Shown here: one piece after another, positions 28,684 through 37,567 of the stretch | How the letters are laid out: the number at the start of each line of letters is the position of its first letter | How positions within the stretch are numbered: position 1 is the first letter of the stretch | NCBI RefSeq assembly: GCF_004339465.1 | Contig: NZ_SMFY01000001.1 | Coordinates: 682,001-746,000 of the forward strand | Reading direction: 5' to 3' | DNA: 64,000 nt | Source of the DNA: Ancylobacter aquaticus | GTDB lineage: Bacteria; Pseudomonadota; Alphaproteobacteria; Rhizobiales; Xanthobacteraceae | Notes under the pieces: model-generated | What the model was told of the DNA's origin: nothing | Databases searched by the model: none | The model's input: the letters and a program-made list of their open reading frames with translations, nothing else | Program-made: the position numbers and the translations under genes

Positions 28684-29567
28684 CCCGGCTTCTGCTTCTC
28701 GGCGCCGGCGGGCAGGTCGGCCGCGAGATCGCCGGGCGCGCGAATGAGGCCGGCCACGACCTCGTGGCGCTCGACCATGCCGGGCTCGACATATCAGATG
28801 CCGCCGCACTGGCGCGGGCGCTGGCGACCGCGCGGCCGGACGTGGTGATCAACGCCGCCGCCTATACGGCGGTGGACCGGGCGGAAAGCGAGCCCGAGCG
28901 TGCCCATCTCATCAACGCGGTGGCGCCGGGGCTGATCGCGGATGCCTGCGCAGCGCAGGGCGCGGCGCTGATCCATCTCTCCACCGACTATGTGTTCGAC
29001 GGCACCAAGCAAGGCGCCTATGTCGAAAGCGACCCCGTCGCCCCGCTCGGCGTCTATGGCGCCTCCAAGGAGGCGGGCGAGCGGGCGGTACGCGAGGGGC
29101 TGGCGCGCCATCTCATCATCCGGACCTCATGGGTCTATGGCGTCCATGGCGGGAATTTCCTGAAGACCATGCTGCGCCTTGGCGCTGAGCGCGACCGGCT
29201 GACCATCGTCGCCGACCAGCGCGGCTGTCCCACCGCGACCGTCGACATCGCGCAGGGCCTGCTGGCCGCCGCCGTGCCGCTTGCCGCCGGGACGCTGGCG
29301 CCCGGCACCTATCACCTCGCCGGCACCGGGGCGACGAACTGGTGCGCCTTCGCCGCCGCGATACTGGAGCGGGCCGGCCTGCACACCGGCCGCCATCCCG
29401 AGATCGTGCCGATCGCGACAGTGGACTACCCGACCCCGGCGCGCCGGCCGGCCAATTCGGAGTTGTCGAGCGAAGCCTTCGCGCAGGCGAGCGGCTATCG
29501 CCCCGCGCCCTGGCAAGACCGGGTGGCCGAGGTGGTCGACCAATTGCTGGCCTCGCCGGCGAGCTGA
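28680..29567 (+). CDS. rfbD: dTDP-4-dehydrorhamnose reductase
   Basis: Last step of dTDP-L-rhamnose synthesis. The protein is 295 residues from ATG 28680. It has the NADPH motif [14 protein letters not shown], then [17 protein letters not shown], the active-site segment [17 protein letters not shown], the [12 protein letters not shown] YxxxK pair, and [18 protein letters not shown]. Coupled to rfbB by a 4-base overlap. Confidence 0.96.
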   Translation: MTRLLLLGAGGQVGREIAGRANEAGHDLVALDHAGLDISDAAALARALATARPDVVINAAAYTAVDRAESEPERAHLINAVAPGLIADACAAQGAALIHLSTDYVFDGTKQGAYVESDPVAPLGVYGASKEAGERAVREGLARHLIIRTSWVYGVHGGNFLKTMLRLGAERDRLTIVADQRGCPTATVDIAQGLLAAAVPLAAGTLAPGTYHLAGTGATNWCAFAAAILERAGLHTGRHPEIVPIATVDYPTPARRPANSELSSEAFAQASGYRPAPWQDRVAEVVDQLLASPAS

Positions 29568-29590
29568 ATTCACGGGACAAGGACCGCGAC

Positions 29591-30463
29591 ATGAAGGGCA
29601 TCATCCTCGCCGGCGGCTCCGGCACGCGGCTTCACCCGATCACGCTGGTGGTGTCGAAGCAGCTCCTGCCGGTCTACGACAAGCCGATGATCTACTATCC
29701 GCTGACCACGCTGATGATGGCGGGCATCAGGGACATTCTGGTCATCACCACGCCGCATGACGGCCCGCTGTTCCAGAAGCTGCTGGGCGATGGCGCGCAG
29801 TTCGGCCTGTCGCTGAGCTATGCGACGCAGGAGAGCCCGCGCGGGCTGGCGGACGCCTTCATCGTCGGGCGCGATTTCATCGGCGACGATCCCGTGGCGC
29901 TGGTGCTGGGCGACAATCTGTTCTTCGGCCACGGCCTGCCGGAACTGCTGGGCAAGGCGGCCGGCCGCGCCAGCGGCGCCACCGTGTTCGGCTATCCCGT
30001 CAAGGACCCCGAGCGTTACGGCGTGGTAGAGATGGGCGAGGGCGGCAAGGTCATCTCCATCGAGGAAAAGCCGGCCGTGCCGCGCTCCAATCTCGCGGTG
30101 ACGGGGCTCTATTTCTACGACAACCGGGTGGTGGAAATCGCCGCCGGCCTGACGCCCTCGCCGCGCGGCGAAATCGAGATCACCGACGTCAACCGCGCCT
30201 ATATGGAGCGCGGCGAGCTTGACGTGCTGATGATGGGCCGGGGCTTCGCCTGGCTCGACACCGGCACGCCGGAATCGCTCATCGAGGCGGCGCAGTTCGT
30301 GCAGATACTGGAAAGCCGGCAGGGGCTGCGCATCGCTTCGCCGGAGGAGATCGCCTTCCGCGCCGGCTTCATCAATGCGGCCCAGCTGCGCACGCTCGGC
30401 GAGGCGCAGAAAAAATCCCAGTACGGCGCCTATCTCCTGCGCATCGCCGAGGAGGAAGGCTGA
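29591..30463 (+). CDS. rfbA: glucose-1-phosphate thymidylyltransferase
   Basis: First step of the pathway: Glc-1-P plus dTTP gives dTDP-glucose. The protein is 290 residues from ATG 29591. The nucleotide-binding motif [14 protein letters not shown] is at the N-terminus. [39 protein letters not shown] and [14 protein letters not shown] follow. Gene order C-B-D-A makes a complete dTDP-rhamnose set. Confidence 0.97.
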   Translation: MKGIILAGGSGTRLHPITLVVSKQLLPVYDKPMIYYPLTTLMMAGIRDILVITTPHDGPLFQKLLGDGAQFGLSLSYATQESPRGLADAFIVGRDFIGDDPVALVLGDNLFFGHGLPELLGKAAGRASGATVFGYPVKDPERYGVVEMGEGGKVISIEEKPAVPRSNLAVTGLYFYDNRVVEIAAGLTPSPRGEIEITDVNRAYMERGELDVLMMGRGFAWLDTGTPESLIEAAQFVQILESRQGLRIASPEEIAFRAGFINAAQLRTLGEAQKKSQYGAYLLRIAEEEG

Positions 30464-30575
30464 GGGCGCTGGCGCGATCCATCGCTTCCATTCATCGACG
30501 GGTCACGTCTTTTGATGAATCCATGGCGCCCGTCGGTTGTAGGCTGGCGGCCCGCGCCCTCTGTCAGGTTTCCCC

Positions 30576-31787
30576 ATGTCCGCCGACGCCCCCTTTCTCG
30601 CCAAGCCCTCGCTGCTCGACCATATCCGCCCGCAGGCGCTCTCCCTGCCGGAAAGCGGAATTGTCGAGGTAATGAACTATGGCCGCCGGCACGAGGGGCT
30701 GATCCCGCTCTGGGCCGGCGAGGGCGACCTGCCGACCCCGGCCTTCATCAGCGAGGCGGCGACCCGCTCGCTGGCGGCGGGCGAGACCTTCTACACCTGG
30801 CAGCGCGGCATTCCGGAGCTGCGCGCAGCGCTTGCCCGCTACATGCACCGCCTCTATGGCGTGGCGGAAGACCCGGAGCGCTATTACGTCACCGGCTCGG
30901 GCATGCAGGCGATCCAGGTGGCGCTGGCGCTTACCTTGTCGGCCGGCGATGAAATACTCATTCCCTCGCCCTCCTGGCCGAATGCGGCGGCAGCGGCCGA
31001 GGTGGTCGGCGCGCGTCCGGTCTTCGTGCCGTTCTCCTTCGATGTGGCGCGTGGCTTCTGGCTCGATCTCGACCGGCTGGAGAGCGCGGTGACGCCGCGC
31101 ACGAGGGTCATCTTCATCAACTCGCCGGCCAACCCCACCGGCTTTGTCGCCTCCGTCGATACATTGCGCGGCGTGCTCGATATTGCCCGCCGGCACGGGC
31201 TGTGGATCGTGGCCGACGAGATCTATGGCCGCTTCTTCTACGAAGCGGAGGAGGCCGGGCCCGCCCTCGCACCCTCCTTCCACGACGTGATGGAGGAAGA
31301 CGACCGCATCCTCTTCGTGCAGACCTTCTCCAAGAACTGGGCGATGACCGGCTGGCGGCTCGGCTGGATCGAGGCGCACCCCTCGCTCGGGCCGGTGCTG
31401 GAAAACCTGATCCAGTATTCCACCTCCGGCGTCGCGGCCTTCATGCAGCGGGCCGGCGTGGCGGCGCTGGAGCGGGGGGAAAGCTTCGTCACCCACCAGA
31501 TCGAGAGGGCGCGGCGCGGGCGCGACATCGTGGCCAAGGGGCTGGCCGCGTCCAACCGGGTGCGCTTCGCCTCGCCGCCGGGCGCCTTCTACATGTTCTT
31601 CGGCGTCGAGGGCGAGGCAGACATGCGCGCGCTCGCCCTGAAGCTGGTCGACGAGGCAGGCATCGGCCTCGCCCCCGGCACGGCGTTCGGCCCGGGCGGG
31701 GAGAGCTATATCCGCATGTGCTTCGCCCGCGGCGAGGCGCAGATGAGCGAGGCAACCGACCGGCTGGTGCGCTGGCTGCAGCGGTGA
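30576..31787 (+). CDS. class I/II PLP-dependent aminotransferase
   Basis: A 403-residue fold-type I aminotransferase. TYTWQRGIPELRAALARYM and VTGSGMQAIQVAL near residues 70-110 are typical. FINSPANPTGFV and IVADEIYGRFFY carry the cofactor-ring Asn and Asp. The PLP lysine is in QTFSKNWAMTGWRLGW near residue 250. The C-terminal substrate Arg is in YIRMCFAR. Substrate is not determinable. It lies between rfbA and fixL, separated from both by more than 30 bases. Confidence 0.9.
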   Translation: MSADAPFLAKPSLLDHIRPQALSLPESGIVEVMNYGRRHEGLIPLWAGEGDLPTPAFISEAATRSLAAGETFYTWQRGIPELRAALARYMHRLYGVAEDPERYYVTGSGMQAIQVALALTLSAGDEILIPSPSWPNAAAAAEVVGARPVFVPFSFDVARGFWLDLDRLESAVTPRTRVIFINSPANPTGFVASVDTLRGVLDIARRHGLWIVADEIYGRFFYEAEEAGPALAPSFHDVMEEDDRILFVQTFSKNWAMTGWRLGWIEAHPSLGPVLENLIQYSTSGVAAFMQRAGVAALERGESFVTHQIERARRGRDIVAKGLAASNRVRFASPPGAFYMFFGVEGEADMRALALKLVDEAGIGLAPGTAFGPGGESYIRMCFARGEAQMSEATDRLVRWLQR

Positions 31788-31826
31788 ACGGTTGCGACCC
31801 GCGCCCCGGCGGAGCAGACTGAAATC

Positions 31827-32978
31827 ATGAAAGATTTCGCGCCACCTGCCGAAGCGCTGCGCCCGCCGACCGTCTCGGAGGCGCGGCTGCTCTCGGTGCT
31901 GGATACCGCTGCCGACGGCATCATCGTCATCGACGAGCACGCGCGCATTCTCATCTTCAACAAGGCCTGCGAGACGATGTTCGGGCTCTCCGCCGCCGAG
32001 GCGGTCGGGCAGAACGTCAAGCTGGTCATGCCGACCCAGTATGCCCGCGACCACGACGCCTATGTCGGCAGTTACATAAGCACCGGGGTGAAGAAGATCA
32101 TCGGCATCGGCCGCGAGGTGCAGGGGCTGCACGCCGATGGCACCGTCTTCCCGCTGGAACTGTCGGTCGGCGAGGCTGCGACGCCGGACGGGCGGCAGTT
32201 CATCGGTATCCTGCGCGATTTGCGCCCGCGCAAGGAGAGCGAGCAGCGGCTCGCCGACCTGCAGAGCGAACTCGTCCACCTCGCCCGCGTCTCGGCCATC
32301 GACGAGATGGGGGCCGCCATCGCCCATGAGCTGAACCAGCCGCTGACCGCGCTGATGCTCTATCTGCAGGCGATCCGCCGCGCGCATAGCCGGGGCGTCG
32401 ATATCGTGACGGTGCTGGGCGACATTCTCGACAAGGCGGCGGGCGAGGCCGAGCGCGCCGGCCACATCATTCAGCGCATGCGGCAGTTCGTGGAAAAGCG
32501 CGACCCCGAGCGCCATGTGCGCCCGCTCGATCCGCTGATCGACGAGGCGATCGACCTCACCTTGCTCGGCCAGCGCCACCGCATCCGCATTGACCGCCAG
32601 CCGGGCGTGGACCTGCCGCCGGTCTCGGTCGATCCGGTGCAGATCCAGCAGATCGTGGTCAATCTGGTGCGCAACGCCATCGAGGCCGCCGCAGGCGTTG
32701 CCGATCCGGCGATCCGGATCCGCACACGCGCGAGCGAGAGCAGCGTGGTGCTGGAAGTCCAGGACAACGGCCCCGGCATCGCGCCGGAAGCGCTGCCGAA
32801 GCTGTTCGAGGCCTTCGCCAGTTCAAAACGTCGCGGCATGGGACTCGGCCTTGCGATTTCGCGGACGATCGCCCAGAACCACGGGGGAGACCTGCTGGTC
32901 GATCCCGGTGGCAACGGCAGCGGCGCGTGCTTCTCGCTGGTCCTGCCGGCGGCGGCGATGCCGGACGAGGTCGGTTGA
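31827..32978 (+). CDS. fixL: FixL-like haem-PAS oxygen-sensor histidine kinase
   Basis: A 383-residue kinase with no membrane helices. Residues about 18-135 are a PAS domain. His76 in RDHDAY and Arg96 in IGIGREVQG sit exactly 20 residues apart, matching proximal His200 and Arg220 of Bradyrhizobium FixL. Together with HADGTVFPLELSVGE, this supports haem binding and O2 sensing. HisKA has His167 in IAHELNQPLTAL. The ATPase domain has VNLVRNAIEAA, VQDNGPGI and RGMGLGLAIS. It precedes fixJ by 12 bases. Oxygen sensing is a strong family-based inference. Confidence 0.9.
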   Translation: MKDFAPPAEALRPPTVSEARLLSVLDTAADGIIVIDEHARILIFNKACETMFGLSAAEAVGQNVKLVMPTQYARDHDAYVGSYISTGVKKIIGIGREVQGLHADGTVFPLELSVGEAATPDGRQFIGILRDLRPRKESEQRLADLQSELVHLARVSAIDEMGAAIAHELNQPLTALMLYLQAIRRAHSRGVDIVTVLGDILDKAAGEAERAGHIIQRMRQFVEKRDPERHVRPLDPLIDEAIDLTLLGQRHRIRIDRQPGVDLPPVSVDPVQIQQIVVNLVRNAIEAAAGVADPAIRIRTRASESSVVLEVQDNGPGIAPEALPKLFEAFASSKRRGMGLGLAISRTIAQNHGGDLLVDPGGNGSGACFSLVLPAAAMPDEVG

Positions 32979-32990
32979 GGGGGGGCGTTG

Positions 32991-33608
32991 ATGGCGCATC
33001 TGGGTGAGGTCTTCATCGTCGACGACGATGCCGCGGTGCGCGATGCGCTCTCGCTCGTACTGAGCCTTGAGGGCTATCATGTGCGCGGCTTTTCGGACGG
33101 TGCCGCCTTTCTCTCGGTCGCCCGCACCCATGTTCCTTCCTGCATCGTGCTCGACGTGCACATGCCGGGCCGCTCCGGCCTCGACATACTGAAAGAGCTG
33201 GAGGCCGACCGCTACCCGGCGCCGATCTTCATCATTTCCGGGCAGGGCGATATTCCCATGGCGGTGGACGCCATCCGGCACGGGGCGCTCGACTTCATCG
33301 AGAAGCCGTTCGACGCAGACACCGTGCTGGAGCGGGTGCGCGACGCCATCGCCGCCCATGGACGGCGCGCCTCGGCCGAACCCGGCGACCTCTTGACCGC
33401 GCATTTCCCCGGCCACGACCTGCTCACCCCGCGCGAGCGCGAGGTGCTGGTGCAGATCGCCTCCGGCGCCTCCAACAAGGAAGCGGGTCGCACGCTCGGC
33501 ATCTCACCGCGCACCATCGAGGTGCACCGCGCGCGCATCATGGAAAAGCTCGGCGCCAAGAACGCCGCCGATCTCGTGCGTATCGTCCTCAAGGACATGC
33601 GCGACTGA
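32991..33608 (+). CDS. fixJ: FixJ-like response regulator
   Basis: A 205-residue regulator from ATG 32991. The receiver domain has the acidic pocket VDDDAAVR, the phosphorylated Asp55 in IVLDVHMPG, Thr/Ser in IISGQGD and Lys in FIEKPFD. The LuxR-type DNA-binding domain is at the C-terminus (LTPREREVLVQIASGASNKE, then GISPRTIEVHRARIMEKLGA). The high similarity to rhizobial FixJ and pairing with fixL indicate a low-oxygen cascade that activates fixK. Confidence 0.93.
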   Translation: MAHLGEVFIVDDDAAVRDALSLVLSLEGYHVRGFSDGAAFLSVARTHVPSCIVLDVHMPGRSGLDILKELEADRYPAPIFIISGQGDIPMAVDAIRHGALDFIEKPFDADTVLERVRDAIAAHGRRASAEPGDLLTAHFPGHDLLTPREREVLVQIASGASNKEAGRTLGISPRTIEVHRARIMEKLGAKNAADLVRIVLKDMRD

Positions 33609-33720
33609 TAGGGCGGCGCGGCTGCCGCCTGTGCAGCGTGCCGGCCTCTACGCATCCCTACGAATTGCTGACGCCCCCGCTCTTTGTCCACCCTCTGCGC
33701 TAAAGAGCGGGAGGCAGCCC

Positions 33721-34068
33721 TTGCGTGTTCACGTGGTCGAGGATGATGCCGGGGTGAGCGATTCGCTCGCCCTCATCCTGCGCAATATCGGTCACTCGGT
33801 GGTCTCCCATCGCGACGCGGAAAGCCTGTTCAAGGGGCCTTTGCCCGAGGCAGGGGACGCGGTCATCGTGGATCTCAGCCTGCCCGGCATATCGGGCGCG
33901 CATCTGGTGCGCTGGCTGCTCAACCTCGCCGCGCCGCCGCGCGTGGTGGTCATCACCGGCCAGTCGCAGGGCTTCATCGACCATCAATTGCGTGGCCTGG
34001 TGCCGGACGGGGTGATGCGCAAGCCGCTCGATGTCGACGCCATCGCCGGCGTGCTGCCGGCCCCCTGA
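33721..34068 (+). CDS. single-domain receiver (response regulator) protein
   Basis: A 115-residue stand-alone receiver. The start is proposed at TTG 33721, seven bases after GGGAGG, directly giving LRVHVVEDDAG; longer in-frame starts add 30 non-homologous residues. The conserved residues are all present: the acidic pair in VVEDDAG, Asp in AVIVDLSLPG, Thr in VVITGQ and Lys in VMRKPLD. There is no output domain. It sits between fixJ and the FixK-like gene, suggesting it tunes FixL phosphate flow or serves another kinase. Confidence 0.8.
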   Translation: MRVHVVEDDAGVSDSLALILRNIGHSVVSHRDAESLFKGPLPEAGDAVIVDLSLPGISGAHLVRWLLNLAAPPRVVVITGQSQGFIDHQLRGLVPDGVMRKPLDVDAIAGVLPAP

Positions 34069-34179
34069 CGCGCCGCGCCGGCGGGAATCGGCGGGGCGGG
34101 CGGCCCCGTTTCCGGCGCCGCTCCGCAAAGTCCCTTACGCAGCCCCCCGAACTGCGCCGCCCCTCCTGGCGCTCTAGCC

Positions 34180-34193
34180 TTGCGCAAGATCAA
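34180..34193 (+). promoter_or_regulatory. FixK/Fnr-type box before the FixK-like gene
   Basis: TTGCGCAAGATCAA fits the FixK consensus TTG(A/C)-N6-(T/G)CAA. It ends only 17 bases before the FixK-like ATG. That is too close for class II activation from this start, so autorepression is the simpler reading. Confidence 0.65.
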
Positions 34194-34210
34194 GGGGTGG
34201 AGCCAGACAG

Positions 34211-34852
34211 ATGCGACAGATCATCGACGAACGCACCGGCGGCACCGTGCGCCCGCCCTATGGCACCGAGCCCCATTGCCCGACCGTGCGGATCGCCGCC
34301 CATGTCACCGTGCTGCATGAGGGCGATCCCGCTCGCCGCATCATGGAAGTGGTCGAAGGCGCGGTGATGCTGAGCAAGTTGCTTCCGGACGGGCGCCGCC
34401 AGGTGGTGGAACTGCTCGGCCCGGGCGACGTGTTCGGCCTCGCCCATGCCGATATCTATGCGTGCTCGGCCGAGACGCTCACCCCCGCCACCATCAACAC
34501 CCATGAGCGCGGCGCGCTGGAGCGAGACCCGGTGCTGGCCGCACGGCTGCTGCGGCGCTTCGAGGCGCAGCTCTGCGTGATGCACGCACACGCGCTGATG
34601 CTCGGCCGCATGTCGGCGCTGGAGCGCGTCGCCTTCTTCCTGCTGCGGTTGATGCCGGACGGCATGGTCGGCACGACGCTGCATCTGTCCATGACGCGGC
34701 AGGAGATCGCCGATTTCCTCGGCCTGACGCTGGAAACGGTGAGCCGGGCCTTTTCCGAGCTCAAGCGGCGCGGCCTCGTGGTGCTGCAGCGCGCCGATGA
34801 AGTGCGCATCCAGGATCGAGGTAGCATGCGCCGCCTCGCCGGGGCGCTCTGA
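34211..34852 (+). CDS. fixK: Crp/Fnr family regulator, FixK-like
   Basis: A 213-residue CRP-fold regulator. The cyclic-nucleotide-binding-like beta barrel spans about 25-125 (VLHEGDPARRIMEVVEGAVM, LLGPGDVFGL). There is no N-terminal cysteine cluster, so no Fnr iron-sulfur centre. The recognition helix EIADFLGLTLETVSRAFSEL carries the E..SR pattern that reads TTG-N8-CAA sites. Position after fixLJ and the presence of matching boxes here and before hemN support FixK identity. A strong terminator follows. Confidence 0.87.
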   Translation: MRQIIDERTGGTVRPPYGTEPHCPTVRIAAHVTVLHEGDPARRIMEVVEGAVMLSKLLPDGRRQVVELLGPGDVFGLAHADIYACSAETLTPATINTHERGALERDPVLAARLLRRFEAQLCVMHAHALMLGRMSALERVAFFLLRLMPDGMVGTTLHLSMTRQEIADFLGLTLETVSRAFSELKRRGLVVLQRADEVRIQDRGSMRRLAGAL

Positions 34853-34928
34853 GCCCTCCAGCTTCGCGCGGCACCCTGTCCCGCCGGCGCCTTCCGCCAT
34901 CCTTTCCAGCAATAGCCTTCCAGCAACT

Positions 34929-34956
34929 GGGCGCCCACGACGCGGGGCGCCTTTTT
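34929..34956 (+). terminator. intrinsic terminator of the fixK-like gene
   Basis: Stem GGCGCCC / GGGCGCC (7 bp, perfect) followed by TTTTT, 77 bases after the stop and 15 bases before the end of convergent hemN. Confidence 0.85.
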
Positions 34957-34970
34957 CCTCGCCGATGTCG

Positions 34971-36293
34971 TCACACCGCCGCCGAATGACGGGCGGCGCT
35001 CTGGCTTTGCAGCCGGTGGTCCAGCGCGGCCGCCGCGAGGCGCACGAAGGGACGCCCGCCGGGGGTCATGGCGACGTGCCGACCCTCCAAAGTGAGGAGC
35101 CCGTCGGCGGCGAGGCCGGCGAGGCGCGGCGCAGCCTCGGCGAGGGTCGAGGGGTCGAGATCGACTTCGAGGTCGCACATCAGCCGCTCGATGAGGGCGC
35201 CGCGCTGGCGGTCCTCGGGCGTGAAGGCGATGCCGCGCACCGTGGCGAAGCCGCCCTCGTCGATGGCGCGCATATAGGAACCGGCGTCCGGCGCGTTCTG
35301 GGTGAAGCCCTGCGGAAAGCGGCTGATCGCCGAGGCGCCCAGGCCGATCAGCACATCGGCCCGGTCGGCGGTATAGCCCTGGAAATTCCGCCGCAACTGG
35401 CCGGAGGCTGCCGCGCGGGCCAGAGGATCGTCGGCGCGGGCGAAATGGTCGAGGCCGATGGCGACATAGCCATGGGCCAGCAGCACCTCGCGCGCTGCCT
35501 CAGACTGGTCGAGCCGCTCGGCGGCACCGGGCAGGGCGGCCTCGTCGATCCTCTTCTGGTTGGCGCGCACCCACGGCACATGGGCGTAACCGAACAAGGC
35601 GAGCCGGTCCGGCGCCAGCAGCGTGGCGAGCCTGGTGGTGCGGCGTATGTCGCGCTCGCTCTGGTGCGGCAGACCATACATCAGGTCGAGATTGATCGCC
35701 GAAATGCCCGCCTCGCGCAGCATGCGCATGGCGCGCTCCACCGTGGCAAAGGGCTGGATGCGTCCGATGGCGCGCTGCACATGGGCGCTGAAATCCTGCA
35801 CCCCGAGGCTGACCCGGTCGACGCCCATGGCGGCCAGCGCGTCGGCCAGCCCTGCGTCGGTCTCGCGCGGGTCGAGCTCGAAGGCGTGTTCGGCGAGCCG
35901 GTCGAGCCGGAAGTTCTCGGCGAGCTTTTCGCCCAGCCGCTTCAGCGTTGCCGTCCCCAGCAGGCTCGGCGTGCCGCCGCCCCAGGCGATGTGCGTGACG
36001 GCGCGGGTGCCGATGCGCGCGGCGACGAGGTCGATCTCGCGCTCCAGCCGTTCGGCATAGGCGGCCACCGGCTCGGCCCGGCGCGTCGCCTTGGTGGTGC
36101 AGCCGCAATAGAAGCACAGCGCCGGGCAGAACGGCACGTGCAGGTAGAGCGAGACATCGGCCTGCGCCGGCAGGACGGCCAGCCAGTCGGCATGCGCGCC
36201 GGCCCGGATCGCGCCGGTGAAATGCGGCGCGGTGGGGTAGGAGGTGTAGCGGGGCACGGCCCGCTCTGCATGGATCAGGGTTGCGTTATGCAT
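34971..36293 (-). CDS. hemN: oxygen-independent coproporphyrinogen III dehydrogenase
   Basis: A 440-residue radical-SAM enzyme for anaerobic/microaerobic haem synthesis. The iron-sulfur motif CPALCFYCGC (CxxxCxxC) is near residue 55, preceded by VPRYTSYPTAPHF typical of true HemN. GGGTPSLLG, ELDPRETD and RVSLGVQDF, then AINLDLMYGLPHQ, follow. The frame is open far upstream, but similarity begins only after MHNATL at 36293. A FixK-type box is centred exactly 41.5 bases upstream of that ATG, so the start may coincide with the transcript start. Confidence 0.93.
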   Translation of the reverse strand: MHNATLIHAERAVPRYTSYPTAPHFTGAIRAGAHADWLAVLPAQADVSLYLHVPFCPALCFYCGCTTKATRRAEPVAAYAERLEREIDLVAARIGTRAVTHIAWGGGTPSLLGTATLKRLGEKLAENFRLDRLAEHAFELDPRETDAGLADALAAMGVDRVSLGVQDFSAHVQRAIGRIQPFATVERAMRMLREAGISAINLDLMYGLPHQSERDIRRTTRLATLLAPDRLALFGYAHVPWVRANQKRIDEAALPGAAERLDQSEAAREVLLAHGYVAIGLDHFARADDPLARAAASGQLRRNFQGYTADRADVLIGLGASAISRFPQGFTQNAPDAGSYMRAIDEGGFATVRGIAFTPEDRQRGALIERLMCDLEVDLDPSTLAEAAPRLAGLAADGLLTLEGRHVAMTPGGRPFVRLAAAALDHRLQSQSAARHSAAV

Positions 36294-36327
36294 GCAGGGA
36301 GTTTGACCCGGACCGGCATTCGTCGCA

Positions 36328-36341
36328 TTGATCCGCCGCAA
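36328..36341 (-). promoter_or_regulatory. FixK/Fnr-type box before hemN
   Basis: On the minus strand TTGCGGCGGATCAA, a perfect match to TTG(A/C)-N6-(T/G)CAA and sharing TTGCG-N4-ATCAA with the box at 34180. The centre is 41.5 bases before the hemN ATG, the classic class II activation distance if transcription starts at the A of the ATG. Confidence 0.7.
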
Positions 36342-36401
36342 ATGTCGTGACGACGCAGGTGGCTCCGCGCGCCTGCCCAGCGTGCCGCCGGTTCCTGCCC
36401 C

Positions 36402-37511
36402 ATGCCCCTTCCCGTCTTTCTGAAGCTGCCCGCCGCCAAACGCCTCGCCTGGTATGGCGCGACGCTGGCCCTCGCCTTTGCCGGCGGCGCCTTCTTCGCC
36501 TTTCTCGCCATGCCGGCGGGCTGGCTCTCCGGCGCGCTGGTGGCGACGGCGCTGGCGGCGCTGCTCGGGGCGCCGGTCGGGGTGGAGAAGAACACGCGGC
36601 TTGGCGTGTACATCATCCTCGGCACCTCGATGGGCTCCGCGATTACGCCCGAGACGATGAGCGGCATCACCGCCTGGCCGGTAACAATGGCGGTGCTGGT
36701 GGCGTCCGTCCCCGTGATGATGGGGGCGGTGATCCTTTATCTGGAGAAGGTCGCCGGCTGGGACCGGCGCAGCGCCTTCTTCGCCGCCGCGCCGGGTGCG
36801 CTCTCCACCGTGCTGGTGCTGGCGGAAAGCTCCGGCGCCGATACGCGGCGGGTGGTGTTCGGCCAGTCGCTGCGGCTGTTCGTGCTGGTGGCGCTGCTGC
36901 CGGCGGCGATCGGCGGGCTCGGCCATGAACCGTCGGGCACGCTGCCGATCAACCCGGTGGTTCCGGACCTGACGAATTTCCTCGCCTCGCTCGGCGTCGG
37001 CATCTTTGGCGGGTTTCTCGCCGAGCGCAGCCGCTTTCCCGGCGGCGCCATGGTGGGCGCCATGCTGGCGAGCGCGCTGGTGCACGGCTTCGGGCTGATC
37101 GAGGGGCGGTTGCCCGACATTTTCCTGATCGTCGGCTTCGTGGTGCTGGGCGCCAATACGGGCAGCCGCTTTGCCGGCACGCGCATCGCCACGCTGCGCC
37201 ACTTTTTCGTCGATTCGCTGGTGGCGCTCTTCATCGCCACCGCCGTCGCGCTGGCCTTCGCCGTGCTCGGTGCCTGGCTCGCCGACGAGCCGCTGCCCAA
37301 GGTGCTGGTGGCCTATGTGCCCGGCGCGCTGGAGGCGATGACCATCATGGCCTTCGTGCTCGGCATGGACCCGGCCTTCGTGGCCGCGCACCATCTCGTG
37401 CGCTTTCTCGGCCTCGCGCTGGCGATCCCGGTCATTGCCCGGCTGTTCTTCGGCCGGGCAGCCATCCCGTCCGAGAATCTCGACATCGACAAGACCGAGC
37501 CAAAGGACTGA
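36402..37511 (+). CDS. AbrB family (ammonia monooxygenase-like) membrane protein
   Basis: A 369-residue inner-membrane protein with about ten helices in two duplicated halves. Each half carries the family motif: MPAGWLSGALVATALAALLG with GVYIILGTSMGSAIT in the first, and FPGGAMVGAMLASALVHGFG with VGFVVLGANTGSRFAG in the second. The name AbrB or ammonia monooxygenase in databases is historical and says nothing about function. It may be a transporter. Convergent with hemA. Confidence 0.87.
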   Translation: MPLPVFLKLPAAKRLAWYGATLALAFAGGAFFAFLAMPAGWLSGALVATALAALLGAPVGVEKNTRLGVYIILGTSMGSAITPETMSGITAWPVTMAVLVASVPVMMGAVILYLEKVAGWDRRSAFFAAAPGALSTVLVLAESSGADTRRVVFGQSLRLFVLVALLPAAIGGLGHEPSGTLPINPVVPDLTNFLASLGVGIFGGFLAERSRFPGGAMVGAMLASALVHGFGLIEGRLPDIFLIVGFVVLGANTGSRFAGTRIATLRHFFVDSLVALFIATAVALAFAVLGAWLADEPLPKVLVAYVPGALEAMTIMAFVLGMDPAFVAAHHLVRFLGLALAIPVIARLFFGRAAIPSENLDIDKTEPKD

Positions 37512-37547
37512 AGCGCGACGGATTACTCCGCCGGATGTTTGCCTTTG

Positions 37548-37567
37548 GCGGCGGATTATTCCGCCGC
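37548..37567. terminator. hairpin across the hemA stop codon
   Basis: A perfect 8-bp palindrome GCGGCGGA / TCCGCCGC with a TTAT loop. The loop's TTA is the hemA stop codon on the minus strand, and the plus-strand AbrB gene ends 37 bases before. There is no U-tract, so terminator function is uncertain. Confidence 0.4.
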
